The notes under the pieces: generated by a model | What the model was told of the DNA's origin: nothing | The model's input: only the letters and a program-made list of their open reading frames with translations | Database searches by the model: none | Shown: positions 46,019 through 58,419 of the stretch, one piece after another | How positions within the stretch are numbered: the stretch's first letter is position 1 | How the letters are laid out: every line of letters starts with the position of its first letter | Translations under genes and position numbers: made by a program | Origin: Pseudopyrenochaeta lycopersici | Taxonomy: Eukaryota > Ascomycota > Dothideomycetes > Pleosporales > Pseudopyrenochaetaceae | Direction: 5' to 3' | Length of the DNA stretch: 64,000 nucleotides | Assembly: GCA_003313425.1 (NCBI GenBank) | Contig: NHZP01000005.1 | Span: 1,364,001 to 1,428,000, forward strand

Positions 46019-48620
46019 ATGGCGGAAGCGGTCAAAGATGCTGTCAACACGGCTGTGGAAGGCGTGAAAAACCTCGCTGTGTCTGCGGAAAAGAAGACCG
46101 AGCAGAAAGCCCCAAAGCCCAAGAAGGAAAAGAAGCCCAAGGGTGATGGTGGAGATGGTCGCCCGTTGATGCTCGACCCTCCCCCGGCGTACATTGATCA
46201 CCGTATTCAGATCTTGTAAGTCCTGATCATAGAATCTGGCTGCTAGAGCGCTAATATCTATTCAGCGAGAAGCTAAAAGCGAAGTACGACGAAGAAGTCG
46301 CTCAAAAGCCCCGCGGTACGCATTTCTCCCTCGATCACAGCCATTGTCTCTAGCTGACGCAACCGCTCTTTACACAGAAAACATTACCATCACGCTAGAG
46401 GATGGAAAGATCATAGAAGGGCAGTCTTGGGTCACCAGCCCTGCAGAGATCGCGCGAAACATCAGCAAGAGTTTGTTTGAGCGCACAGTAATCGCACGTC
46501 TCAACAAGGGTACCCCCGAAGAGACACTCTGGGACCTTGAAAGGCCACTTGAGGGCAGCTGCAAGCTGGAACTGCTGCCTTTTGAGCACCCAGAAGGCAA
46601 GAAAGTTTTCTGGCACTCGAGTGCGCATATTCTCGGAGAAGCATCAGAACGTAGATATGGCTGCGACCTTTGCATTGGCCCTCCAATTGAGGATGGCTTC
46701 TACTACGAGGTTTGTGTCGTCTGAGAACATTAGCGACTATTACTAACTGTGCGACAGATGGCGCTCCCAGACAAAGCTGCGGTGGAGCAATCGGATCACA
46801 AGCCCCTCGAGACTATTGTCAACACTATTGTCAAGGAGAAGCAGCCTTTCCAACGTCTGACCCTCTCGAAGGATGATCTGTAAGAACAACCCAACTTCTG
46901 GCGGGTGTCATGCTCACCCGACATATAGGCTTGAGATGTTTAAATCAAACAAGTACAAGCAGCACATTATTAAGGACAAGATTCCCGACGGCACCTTTAC
47001 CACCGTCTATCGTAATGGACCTCTGATCGATCTTTGCCGAGGACCACACGTTCCACATACCGGAAGGATAAAGCAGTTCAAGGTCATGAAGAACTCAGCA
47101 TCATACTTCCTTGGTGATGCCAACAACGACAGTTTACAGCGTATTTACGGTGTCTCATTCCCAGACAAGGACGCGATGCAGGCTCATCTCAAGTTTCTTG
47201 AAGAGGCTGCGAAGCGTGATCACCGCAAAATTGGAAAGGAACAGGAGCTGTTCTTCTTCCATGAGTTCAGCCCTGGTTCATGCTTCTTCCTCCCTCATGG
47301 TCAGATAATCTACAATACACTACAGGCTTTCTTGCGGGAAGAATACTGGAATCGCGGTTACCAGGAAGTGGGGTCGCCAAACATGTACAATTCGGCACTA
47401 TGGAAGATCTCAGGTCACTGGCAGCATTATGCCGACGATATGTTTACCTTCGACGTGGAGAAAGAGAAGTGGGCATTGAAGCCAATGAATTGCCCGGGGC
47501 ACTGCTTGATCTTCAAACATCGTGAGCGAAGCTACCGCGAATTGCCAATTCGCATGGCTGACTTTGGTATTTTACACCGAAACGAGGCAAGCGGCGCCCT
47601 CACAGGTCTCACTCGCGTGCGCCGGTTCCAACAGGACGATACACATATTTTCTGTACGCAAGACCAGATCACCGAAGAAATCTCCGGGCTTTTCGACTTC
47701 TTGAGGGCAGTATATGGCAAATTCGGCTTCACTTTCAAGTTGAAGTTGAGCACCCGCCCAGAAGGTTTCTTAGGTGAAATTGAGACCTGGGATAAGGCAG
47801 AAGCGAAGTTGACTGAAGCTCTTGACCAGTTCACAGCCGCAGGCGGCGGTGCGTGGGAGTTGAATCCTGGAGATGGTGCCTTCTATGGGCCAAAGATCGA
47901 CATTACAATTTCCGACGCCCTGAAACGTGAGTTCCAATGTGCTACGATCCAACTCGACTTCCAACTACCGAATCAATTCGAGCTTGAGTATATGACTTCA
48001 GAGGTCGCTACTGCAAAGCCAAAGGAGGAGAAAACCAAAGAGGAGCAACCCAAACAAGAAGCACATCTCGAGCAAAAGAAGGAGAAACTTGAGGGCGACG
48101 TCGCAATTCCTAAAAAGATTCCGCCACCTCAGCCAGGTTATGCCCGTCCTGTTATGATTCATCGCGCTATCTATGGTTCCTTTGAGCGATTCATTGCGTA
48201 AGTAATCGCATCTACAAGTACTCATTGACACTTGACTAATCTGACATAAGTATCCTCACTGAGCACTTTGCTGGTCGCTGGCCCTTCTGGCTGTCCCCTC
48301 GCCAAGTCATGGTCATTCCAGTCATGCCCTCCGCAAACGACTACGTTAAGGAGGTCCAAGCCGAGCTACGAAAGCATCGCTTCCACGCCGATATCGATAT
48401 CAGCGGTAATACAATGCAAAAGAAAATTCGTACTGCTCAGCTTTCATTGTATAACTTCATCATGGTTGTTGGTGCGGAAGAGCAAAAGGCGAGGGCCGTT
48501 AACTGGAGGAACCGCGATGACCAAGAGACACAACAGCGTGGCGAGATTGTGCCACTTGATGAGGCAGTTAAGAAGCTGGTACAGTTGAGGGATGAGCGCA
48601 GGTTTGAGAATAAGGTTTAA
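46019..48620 (+). CDS. THS1: threonyl-tRNA synthetase, cytoplasmic
   Basis: Class II enzyme charging tRNA-Thr. Six exons: 46019-46215, 46266-46315, 46378-46709, 46758-46879, 46929-48197, 48251-48620; introns of 48-62 bp; 779 aa (yeast Ths1 is 734). A Lys-rich N-terminus precedes a TGS domain ([15 protein letters not shown] onward), the editing/SAD domain with [10 protein letters not shown] and the zinc-like [10 protein letters not shown], the catalytic core with MNCPGHC (Cys422 a zinc ligand) and [13 protein letters not shown] (motif 3), and a C-terminal anticodon-binding domain ([12 protein letters not shown] onward). A Lys/Glu-rich insert of roughly 45 residues interrupts the core just before motif 3 and explains the extra length. 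No mitochondrial presequence is evident from the ATG at 46019. Confidence 0.96.
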
Positions 48621-49469
48621 GGTGGCAGGTCAACGACGAAGATGCATGAAGAGGCGTATGGGGGCATGAGATATAACTCGAGGCAACATGAGGCTATGAC
48701 GGGCAAAGGCTTGTACCGGCATCTTCCAAGCTGCAAAGCTTGAGGCCAGCTGAGAATAACTGAAAATAAACGTCTTAATGACTTGCATTGATGAATGGGT
48801 TTACATTGTGGCACAGAATCGGTGAAATTTTTACCCAAAGCAACGCTGGAGCAAACCAAACCATAGAGGATCCACTCTCCCTTCATAACATGAGTTGATG
48901 CCTCATGAAACGGTTTGATGGTGTCTAAATACCACTTGGATGCGCACCATGCTGTAAGGAGTACCACCTTTACGAAGGAACCGATTCAAAACATGCTGGC
49001 TACGGAACATCATCGCACCTGGCTTAAGGGCCCTCAACCACCACTCAGCCTCGCCCTTACTTTACCCCGCAATAGCCCCCGCGACCAGAATAATAAAAGA
49101 CAAGCCCGGTAGATATGACAACTGAGAAGTCGTTGAGGGTACAGAAAGCTCTGTTCCGTCTCAAAGTACGTCTCACCCTCTAGTATTGAAACAGTTCGCA
49201 CCGTGACAGGCGTACTTGGCCCACCAGGTGTCCTAGATCATATACAGAGCTATCAACGACTTTCCAAGGTTTCTGCACTGTCGAAGGTACTTGGTAGCAC
49301 ACTTATGTAATATACGAGCATGTCTCAGTTCCAGCAAAACCTCAAGGCAGCAGTCCGCGATGCCATCATCAGGCCAGCCAGCCATTTAGTTCTGTTACCA
49401 CATCCTGCAACAGTCAGATAAAGCCACGATTCAGCACACAAGGCTTTCGTCACCTTATATTAGGGCTAA
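48621..49469. other. intergenic, no gene seen
   Basis: About 850 bp: 3' UTR of the ThrRS gene, with AATAAA at 48764-48769 as a possible poly(A) signal, and the promoter of the HET gene. No supported ORF. Confidence 0.5.
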
Positions 49470-51644
49470 ATGGACACTAAGCTCTTCCTCGCATATACCT
49501 CTGGTGCTCCTCAATTTGCGAGCTGGAGGTATTTGATCACCGGAAACAAGTTCACTCAAATCCCTTCTAAACTTTGTCAGCAATGCAAAACTCTCGACCT
49601 GCATCGCATCTTTTGGGCAGGTTATCAATCTTTGGAGCCGCTGAACCTCAAATTTCTTATTCGCAACGATACACGTTGTCCACTATGTCTATTCTTCATT
49701 TTTGCTCTGGAAGGTCCCTTTGGTGAAACACTAAGGTCACCGCATCTCAAAACTTTGAACGTGCTTCTACAGCAAAAGCTTGCACCAGAAACTCATTTTC
49801 TAGAATACCACTCTACCCTCTTTTCTGATGCAAAATTTCTTGGCGATACAGTCAGTGTGGCGCTGTCATTTGATGACGATGATGCTCGAGGACAACCTGG
49901 TACCGTCCGCACACTGTACCCAGATCTTGTCGAGTTCGAGACGCTTAAGAAATGGCTGCATATCTGTTGGTACGAGCATGGGAACAATTGTGACCTCTCT
50001 GAACAAGAATCGCTTCAAAGGCCACCAAACTTTAAGGTCATTGATTGCAAGACAAGCCGGATCGTTGATGGAGTCAAAGCCGGTGGATACATAGCTTTGA
50101 GCTATGTGTGGGGATTTCAAGAGCTAGGCACGAAGGTCCATCCTCGCAGAGTCGGTTTCCGCGAGCTTGATCGGCTTGACCGGCTTCCACGCGACACTCC
50201 AAAGACCATCAAAGATGCTCTTCAGGTAGTGTTAAAGCTCGGCTTTCGATTCCTTTGGGTGGACAAATACTGCATTGATCAGTCTGATGCCTCCGAAATG
50301 CATAAGCAGCTATCGAATATGGATCAGATTTATCGGCTGGCTGCACTGACGATCGTCGCCGCTGCAGGGCAGAGCGCGTCGACAGGTCTCCCAGGAATAG
50401 ATGGTACCCCGAGGATCGCTCAACCAAAAGTTGTTATCCAAGACAGAACTCTCTTGTCTGGTCTACATCATCCTGAGGCTCTCATCAAGAAATCACCATG
50501 GTACTCCCGGGCTTGGACCTATCAAGAGGGACTATTCTCGCGGAGACGACTTATTTTCACTTCCGAGCAAGTGCTCTTTGAATGTGATACTGCAGACTTC
50601 CGAGAATCCATTGTGGAAAGCCCGTATCACAATTTCAAAATTAAATGGAATTTCGATCCTTCACTGTACGCTTCGAAGAGCTTTGGTGTATTCAACGGAG
50701 CATTCCGGTCACGGCACCACAGTTTCGCGACCCACGTTAGGCAATACACCGCAAGAAAGCTGTCTTATCAAAGCGATGCTCTGAACGCTATGCGTGGTGT
50801 GTTTCGAGCTTTTGCGACATTATCATCTCCAATTCACCAATACTGGGGAATTCCAATCGCTTGTGAGGCCTACATGCCAGATGGGTTCTGGGCAAACAGC
50901 TCCGGGAACACCTTGGATTTGAACATCTGTACTGTACCGAAATGTGATGAAACTTTATCGTCATTCACATTTGGGTTACTTTGGCACCTAGACGGGGTCT
51001 CTAGCGCGACGCGAAGAAAGGGGTTCCCATCTTGGCCGTGGGCAGGATGGATTGCGCCTGTCAAATGGCCACCGTGGAATCGGGATGGCGTACCCTTCAA
51101 GAGAGCAAACATAAAAATAAACGTAATCACTATGAAAAGTAAGGTAAAGTTTACAAAAACATTCGTCACCAACGCCGACAAGGAGGACGTCGGGATTTGC
51201 GCCATTCCACCACGGCTGGTTATTGAAGCCGAGACACTTCGACTCAGCTTCACATATCGTGATACAGCTAGTGATTCAATGGGAAAGGGATTCTACGCCG
51301 CGGCGTGGGCACTTTCCCATGGCGGTGACGATCATCAGCGCCTCGCACTATGGCCCCTATCATTGACCTTAAATGTTGATGAGCATGACAAAATTGGCCA
51401 TGCGCTTTTATATACAGATACAGTGGAATGTGTCATTCTCTGCGGCGCCTACGGTCTGGTGGCGTGGGGGAAAGGCGAGGCCAAAGAAAGAATTGGAATA
51501 ATACCCCTTCGAGACCGAACCTTCAGAGCCAACACATATGCGGATGGGGGCTGGTACATTTTGGACGAGCCTAAAGAGAACCATGAAACTTGGTGGCTTC
51601 GAGACCACTTTCCTAGCAGTAGGCGTACAATACTGTTGGCTTGA
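49470..51644 (+). CDS. HET (heterokaryon incompatibility) domain protein
   Basis: Single exon from the ATG at 49470, 724 aa. The three HET blocks are in order: block 1 GYIALSYVWG near 205-215, block 2 LGFRFLWVDKYCIDQ near 256-270 with MDQIYRLAALTIVAAAG, and block 3 PWYSRAWTYQEGLFSRRRL near 343-361. A Cys-rich stretch (CQQCKTLD, CPLCLFF) near the N-terminus is common in this family. The C-terminal half is variable, as usual, and has no repeat or NACHT module. HET domains trigger cell death when incompatible hyphae fuse, but most of the many copies per genome have no known role. It is flanked by metabolic genes and no obvious partner. Confidence 0.92.
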   Translation: MDTKLFLAYTSGAPQFASWRYLITGNKFTQIPSKLCQQCKTLDLHRIFWAGYQSLEPLNLKFLIRNDTRCPLCLFFIFALEGPFGETLRSPHLKTLNVLLQQKLAPETHFLEYHSTLFSDAKFLGDTVSVALSFDDDDARGQPGTVRTLYPDLVEFETLKKWLHICWYEHGNNCDLSEQESLQRPPNFKVIDCKTSRIVDGVKAGGYIALSYVWGFQELGTKVHPRRVGFRELDRLDRLPRDTPKTIKDALQVVLKLGFRFLWVDKYCIDQSDASEMHKQLSNMDQIYRLAALTIVAAAGQSASTGLPGIDGTPRIAQPKVVIQDRTLLSGLHHPEALIKKSPWYSRAWTYQEGLFSRRRLIFTSEQVLFECDTADFRESIVESPYHNFKIKWNFDPSLYASKSFGVFNGAFRSRHHSFATHVRQYTARKLSYQSDALNAMRGVFRAFATLSSPIHQYWGIPIACEAYMPDGFWANSSGNTLDLNICTVPKCDETLSSFTFGLLWHLDGVSSATRRKGFPSWPWAGWIAPVKWPPWNRDGVPFKRANIKINVITMKSKVKFTKTFVTNADKEDVGICAIPPRLVIEAETLRLSFTYRDTASDSMGKGFYAAAWALSHGGDDHQRLALWPLSLTLNVDEHDKIGHALLYTDTVECVILCGAYGLVAWGKGEAKERIGIIPLRDRTFRANTYADGGWYILDEPKENHETWWLRDHFPSSRRTILLA

Positions 51645-52140
51645 CTGACAAGGTGGTAGAAGAGGTCGAGACCTTGTTGAGCTTTCAGCTGGACAGAACA
51701 ACAACCTTTGTCAAGATTATCTCCAGCACCCAGTGAGGGAACCTTCCCCATAAAGAGCCATCACAGCTTGAGCAATTTATGGGGTCTTTCTTGCCAGTTC
51801 TAATTTGAATTAGGGGTTGAAATTATCGAGATTATAGACTCTACCCCACTCTTCTTAAACATGCTACTCTTAGGAGATCTCTGTACAATATCTGCAAGGT
51901 TTCCTGGTGAGCTTCGACAAACTGCTGAAATCATTAGCGTATATCTGGATGTGAATTCCAGAGCTGGCCGATATAATCGACCACAGATGTACTAACCCCA
52001 CATGCCCCACATCTATCTAGGGCATCCATTGTTCGCGAAGCAGAAGCGAAAGTGCATCGTTGGATTCGATGTAATTAACGCAAATCCTACCGAAAAGCAT
52101 ACTCCAAACATTACAGAACAGAAATTACTACAGAGTCGAA
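51645..52140. other. intergenic, no gene seen
   Basis: About 500 bp between the HET gene and the glyoxalase gene; no ORF or repeat of note. Confidence 0.5.
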
Positions 52141-52865
52141 ATGACGACCACTAATGCCAACTATCCGCCTGGGCCCTATGCAGTTGGTGAACACATTATT
52201 CCTCCTCCACGACCCAGCTCTCCACCAACAGCCGCGTACCGTCTAAACCACCTAATGCTACGCATCAAAGACCCCAAGAAAAGTCTAGAATTCTATTGTG
52301 ACTGTTTGGGCATGCACGTTGTTTTCATCTTCAATGCTGGGCCATGGACTATTTACTATCTCGGACCACGAGATGTTGGTACGTATGCATTCAATATGCA
52401 ATCCCCGTATTACATAGTGACATGTTCGCAGGCATGCCAAATTTGGGTACATCGAAAGGTTTGCTCGAACTATATCATATCCCCGCGGACTCATCAACTT
52501 CATATGTATCTGGCAACGACTATTCAGCCCCTGGTGTAGGCTTTGGACATGTCGGGTTCACCGTACCAGATGTGACTGAGGCGCTAAGTCGCGTCAAGAG
52601 TTTCGGCTATGAGGTCATCAAGCCGCTGGACGATGCGAGAGAAGAGCAGATGGGTTTACCGGATGATGTTGTTGATGGGAAATATGGGATTGTGCACACC
52701 GGATATAAGCATGTTTTCAAGCAATTGGCCTTTGTAAAGGATCCTGATGTAGGTGCAACAGGACTCGAAAGCGTGAAGCGGTATTGTGGACCAACACTAA
52801 CTGTGGAATAGGGATATTGGGTTGAGCTGGTGCCGCAGGAGGTCAAACCTCCGGGCAACGATTAA
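52141..52865 (+). CDS. lactoylglutathione lyase (glyoxalase I)
   Basis: Converts the hemithioacetal of methylglyoxal and glutathione to S-lactoylglutathione. Three exons: 52141-52378, 52432-52748, 52812-52865; introns of 53 and 63 bp; 202 aa. The last intron is needed to reach the conserved end DPDGYWVELV; read-through gives an unrelated tail. The four metal ligands are His37 (RLNHLMLR), Glu92 (LLELYH), His119 (GFGHVGF) and Glu190 (YWVEL). A single-domain vicinal-oxygen-chelate subunit of this length would act as a homodimer; His at the first ligand is the bacterial-type residue, where human GLO1 has Gln33. No targeting signal is visible. Confidence 0.95.
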
Positions 52866-53058
52866 GATTGGTTGCAAGCCATTCGCTGATTTCAAGGACA
52901 ACGAGTAGACTGAGTCTATTAAGTTTTTGATTATAACAAAAATTAGTCTCTTTGATTAAGTTACACCATATGCTCAGTAGGTATATTCGCTTTAACGCTT
53001 CAAAATGACCAAACATGATGGCAAACTATGCGTGTACCGTCTCAGCCCTAGGTCATTC

Positions 53059-55249
53059 TTACGGATAAGCACTCTCTTGGCGCTTCTCTTCCTGCTTCCC
53101 ATTACCAAGTTTTCCCCTCACTGCATCTAGGGAAATCCGTCTCTTTTCCTTCTTCTCCCCTTCTTCTTCCTTCTCACTCTCGCTTTCCCTTTGCTTCTTC
53201 TTCTCCACCTCCTTGATCGCCTCTTCCGTCAACTCTTGTCTATTCATGCGCTCAAGCACATCCTTCTTCCTAGTACGCTTGTCACCGAGCCAAATGAGGA
53301 GGCCGGCTGTTGCATTGCAAGTGATAGAGCAGATTAGAATGACTGTCGTGATGGCGAATGGCCTGTTCTTGTAATAGATACCCCATGTGCAGGCACCAAG
53401 AGAAATTTGCAGGAGGGAGTGGCAGTCGAGCAAGACCACGATGGCGACGAGGAAGCGGAGAGGGAACGCGTAGTGGGTTTCCGTCTCATGTGGCTTGTAA
53501 AACGAATGTGACTTGCAGAATTTCTCTTGATGGTGCTCCAGCTTCTCCTGCTGCTTTGGGGTCAGAACGGTAAACTCCCATTGCTTCTCAGGGTCCTCGG
53601 GGTCTACAGTCCGTGGTCCAGATATGGGCGCATTGCCGGAGGGAAGGTCGTTATGATCGTGCAGCTCCGGTAACATTTCTTTCTTTCGACGAGACCAAGT
53701 GAAGTGGTGGTAATGAGCAATGTAGATCATGTGGTAGGTATCGATTGCTCGGAAGGGCGCCAGGCCGTCACCGACAATGGCAAACAGCGCAACCAGGACG
53801 CTGTCGATGATGTGGACAACATAAATCTGTTTACCACCAACGTTGATCCAACCAATCAGAAACAGCACCCACGCCAGACCGAACAGAGTGATGAGGGTGG
53901 CGTAGAGCGTAACCAGGAAGCCCAAAGCTATGCTAGGGTTAGTGGACGGGTGATAATGCAGGAAGGAAATACTCACGTCTTCTGACGTACTGCCCAAAAC
54001 CTCGCATCGTCCGCTTGAACTTCGATCGTTTCGAGTGAAGCATATGTCGTACATGATCGTTGACTTCTTTCTTGTCATCCTTTGTCCATCCCTCAAGGGA
54101 GGCGCCATGTGGAAGGACAGCGTAGCGAGATTCACTCAAGTGCGAGTCAATAGTGGCTACTGTGGCCATGGTGGTTTCACTCTCAGACCTCCGCAACCTG
54201 GGGCCAGCTTGTGCCTCTGCCTCAGCCGCACGAATTGGCCCTAAGACCCTATTGATCTCTTCCAGACTCTCGGTTTCGCTGCGACGGCGGCGTAGTTGGT
54301 AGGTGGGTCGGCGATTAAGGAAGGGGAGGTTCGGAATGAAGAGGGAGTTCTGCATGTTCGTCAAGGACGTGAGGGTTGCAACCTCCGGATCTGAACGTGT
54401 TAGCATACCACTCAGCAACTAATCATGAACGGCGCATACCAATTGTATCCAAAACATCTACCATATCCGACGTGTAGTCCATCGGCACGTCATCTGGATC
54501 CGTAGAGACGGCATTTGTCTCGACAGGTTTCTCAGGTTCTTTCTTGCCCCAGAATGGTATCCTTGTCTGTACCGCACTCTTGACTTTCCGCAGCCGACTC
54601 TGTGGTTCTGGCTCTGTGAGAGTTGATTCGCTAGAGTGTGAAGGCGCGCGTCCCAACTCGCAATCCTCGTTTACTGCTGGCAAGGGCGCATTCAGCCTTT
54701 GTGACGAAGCGTTTGGCTGCTGGGCTACCTGTCGCAAAGCGTTCGAAGAGGGCATTCTCCGAATGCCGATACTGGCCTGTCGTCCGCCAACGGCTGGTCG
54801 ACGTTGCTGTTGCTGGGCTGGTCCTCTGTTTGGCGCAGAGTTGCTTCTAGCTCTGCTAGCAGCCGAAGAAAGAGTGCTTTGGGGCATTAGCAAGCGACCT
54901 TTCTCTTTTCACAATCCGCTCAAGCATACCTGTGGGAGACGAGCGACGAAGGGTCTCCATATCGAGAGGGTTTTGGCACATGTGCGCCAGCGTCAATGGA
55001 TGACTGTAAAGAGGTCGGGGGTTCGACTGCTGGCTGGTTTGCTCGTTGATTATCTGGCGCGGCGAAGTCGTGCGTAGCTGTTCCAGACTGGGGCCCTAGG
55101 AAGCCTTCGTTGACAGCGTGTGTACTTGAATTGGCGTGCGGCGCAAGAGATTGGTGTGGCACATGAAGCGTGCCGGTGCCAGTACCCGAAGACGTCGCTT
55201 CAGCGAGCCTGTTGCGCGCCGACCGCGTCTTCGCCTTCAGTTTGTCCAT
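53059..55249 (-). CDS. DUF2985-like integral membrane protein, 679 aa
   Basis: Four exons: 55249-54930, 54876-54440, 54390-53977, 53927-53059; introns of 53, 49 and 49 bp. The ATG at 55249 is used because the frame above it offers only TTG. The first half (about 1-390) is disordered, rich in Ser, Arg, Gln and Pro. The second half has four hydrophobic helices: LGFLVTLYATLITLFGL, IIDSVLVALFAIVG, FLVAIVVLLDCHSLLQ and AITTVILICSITCNATAG; between helices 2 and 3 is a polar loop starting LAPFRAIDTYHMIYIAHYHH. The C-terminus is a Lys/Glu coiled coil. This pattern is that of a fungal family of unknown function that I take to be DUF2985. No function is known. Confidence 0.85.
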
Positions 55250-57084
55250 AGGTACTACCAAAATGCAGGAAGAGAGTAAGTCTCACGAGCAATTCAAGGT
55301 AAACATGCTTTATGGATGAAGACGGCACGCTGCCGGACATGGCTGGTGGCTGGCCCTCAACCTGGAAATTGTCTGGGCGATGACCTCATTCTGCGCCAAA
55401 ACATCACAACCCCTTCCGTGGCACAACTCACAACGCTGCGATGTCCGTTGTGGAGAAGGCTGCGGGGATGATCCACTGACGTGAGATTCATTATCCAGCA
55501 GATCGAAAGGGAAGCCTATCTTGTCAGGATATCATGAAACATAAGGCGAGACTTCGACGCGGTGTGTCCTGTAACCCGCAACCATCGTCGCGACCGCGTC
55601 CGTGCCTCGATGGTTTCGCCTAAAGCTGCCAGTAGATCACTGGACCTGGAACGTGCTGTACCTTGACGCCATACTTTGGACATTGTGTTCCCTCTTTATC
55701 AAATCAGTAGATGATTAATAACAGAAATATTGAATTCACTAATACTCAAAACAAAGCTTCCAAAACGCAGGGCCTTTCAGCTTCCATAGCAACTAGTGAC
55801 GGGCACTCCCCCTAGCGTACCACGCAGCTTGAACCGCTGGTCTAACCGTACAGTCCGACGCGTCATTGTCGTGTTACAAGGCTTCTGGCAAAGTAAGAAT
55901 ACTGGTGGTCAAAGAGTGTGCCATGTACAAAAATGATCACCTTAATGGAGATCTAGCTTGCATTGCCCGAAGTTCGCTCCCGACTCCACGACCAAAGCTC
56001 GACGTCAATGTGCGACGACTTTTGGGTATCAGCGCTTCCCCGATTTGCTCTCCTTCGAAGTGGTTGCGAACTTGCACATAGAAAACGTGCAAGGATTTGT
56101 TACGCAGGTGAACCGTAGTTGAATCCATTATAGTTAGTGATGATTGCTCAGGAATGAAAGCGACGCGGTTTTTTCTAAAATGATTGAGATATTGCCCGTA
56201 AACTTCAATCTAAACACGTAGCTTTTCTGCTAATTTGTTGTATGTCTTACGCTGTTAACCAGTCTTCTTCGAATCTCACAGTCTCAAATACCATTGACGC
56301 TCTTCTCTTCACTTCCCAAAAGATGTTGACTTCCGTTTAAGGGCGACCAAATGCAGAAAGTTCGAATGAGAACAAAGTAAACAGCCACATACTTACGTTA
56401 GGACACACAGAACTCACTTAGTTTTGGGATTTTATGCATTAGATCCGTAGTTGACCAGCGTTGAGGGTTTCCAAATCCCTCGGAAGTAGTCGTGTTCTGG
56501 AAATCTAGCGTTGTAGCATCTACCTGACGTGAAGAAAGTGTCCTGCTTATACGTGGCACTTGAATACTTGAATTTTATACTTACCTGTTGACGTGTGTAT
56601 TAATTTCGCGCATAGCTTTTTCAAGTTCGCTTGCGGGCATGCACTTCAGACTCTAGAATGCGATCGGATGCTGTCAATGTTGCTATGACCAGAGCGAAAA
56701 TTATGCTCGAGTAACGAGCCAATTGAAAAGATACAGCACTTCAACAGTCAAAATTCGTTGCAATAGAGCATGTCCACCCACTGCATGGTTCACTCATTTG
56801 CTTCGTTGCGAGCGACCACGAGATTCAATCCAAAGCGAAATAGAACCGAACATGCTGAGCACGGTTTGGCTATGGCTCAAACTAACAACAGATGTTCAAA
56901 TTCCATTCAGTGTCTCAAGAGTTAGCATAACTATCCATGTCCATAGAGTGGAAGGTATGGTAACAGGTTGTATTCCAGGCGATCCCGGCTAGCCGGTTTC
57001 GGCCTGGCCCAAAGCTAGGATCAAGTTGTCACAACTTCGATACCGTGCTAGAGATCCCATTTCCTCGCATACATCCGAAGCATC
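55250..57084. other. long intergenic region, no gene seen
   Basis: About 1.8 kb, partly AT-rich around 56130-56600 and without RIP-like loss of CA or TG. It separates the DUF2985-like gene from the F-box-like gene. ORFs of at most 89 codons have no features. Confidence 0.5.
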
Positions 57085-58419
57085 ATGGAAATACCGCTGC
57101 GCTATTCCGGAGTGCGTCAGGTGGTATCTTGGCTGCCGGCCGAACTATGGCATGCCATCTTGGAGCAGCTTCTCACGTACGATGTCCACATATTCAACCA
57201 GTCTAGACGCTATAGGTACGAACAAATACGCGACTTGCAAAGACTGCAGCTTGTGTGCACCACTTGGAGAGTAAGAACCTCTTGTATTCTCTCGCCAATC
57301 ATCTATTGATCTCACAAACAACAGGATCTGATCCGGCCACTTACCTATCGCCATGTTACCTTCGACGGTCACACCCAAAATGCGACAGATCGATTCCTTT
57401 ACTTCTTCAAATTAATGGACCCTGATGAGCAAACATTCTCCGCTAAAGCTTCATGGATTCATACATTCTGGCTCCAAAGAGATGTATTTGAAGAATATGA
57501 AAATCAAGACTATCCCCGGAAGTTTGCGGAGGCATTGGCAAATTTACTTCCCCGGCTAACTTCATTGCGGGAGATATCCCTTCGTATGATTATCTCTGTC
57601 CAGAATTTCGACGTCATCACCCATTGCCATTCTCAGATCCTGAAGAAAATGGTGGTAACCTTTCAAAGTCGTGACTTACCAAGAGTCCTTCCCCTCTTGA
57701 AGCAGTTCACAGCCTTGCAGGACTTGTGTCTCGTGATTCATTACGGTGGACCCACTTTAATCCCCAAGAATATAACCTCTCTACCGAGTCTACGTTCGCT
57801 AGAGTTGGACGCAAGAGAAGCATCGCCTTGTTTATTACGTTGGCTGAACCGGGCAACTTTTCCGAAGCTTACGGTGCTCAGGATTCATGCCGGTGACTAT
57901 TTAGACCTCACTGCCCTGTCCACTTTCATATCCAGACATAGTGCCAACTTGACAACTTTTGGATGGAACGGATACATACCCGGTATCACAACTGCCGTTT
58001 TCCCGTTTGTACCACACTTGCTGCGTCTGGAATTCTGTCCGCCATTTTCAATCCTGGAACTACTTCAAGGCCTGCCCATATCCGTCACCGAAGTTGTTCT
58101 CTCTAGATTTGGTCATCAACTTGGATACTATGCGAGATATATCGAGCAAATGGTTTTGGCTGTAGAACAATTGTCGCATGGAAGTGCATTACGTAGCTTC
58201 CGGGTCGTCGAGCATTCCCAGTTTCTTGGCCCCCTACCATATTCGTGGAGGACTGAAGTACGTCGAAAGGAGAAAAGGAAGGCAAATTTATGGAAGATGT
58301 TCACGGAGAGTGCCGAACGACTCCTTGCACTAGGCGTGGTTGTAGTGGATGAGGAAGGCATATTACTAACGGACGCTCTAAAAGAGGTAGGTGAACTACC
58401 GGGATTAGACAAGAAATAG
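57085..58419 (+). CDS. F-box-like / leucine-rich-repeat protein, 426 aa
   Basis: Exon 1 57085-57270 and exon 2 57325-58419; intron 54 bp (GTAAGA..CAACAG). Residues about 14-70 read as a degenerate F-box: VVSWLPAELWHAILEQL, then LQRLQLVCTTWRDLIRPLTYRHV across the splice. The rest shows irregular leucine-rich segments (LPSLRSLELDA, FPKLTVLRIHAG, LLRLEFCPPF), as in many fungal F-box proteins that recruit substrates to SCF ubiquitin ligases through Skp1. The target is unknown. Fungal genomes hold many fast-evolving copies, and the weak F-box makes function uncertain. Confidence 0.75.
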
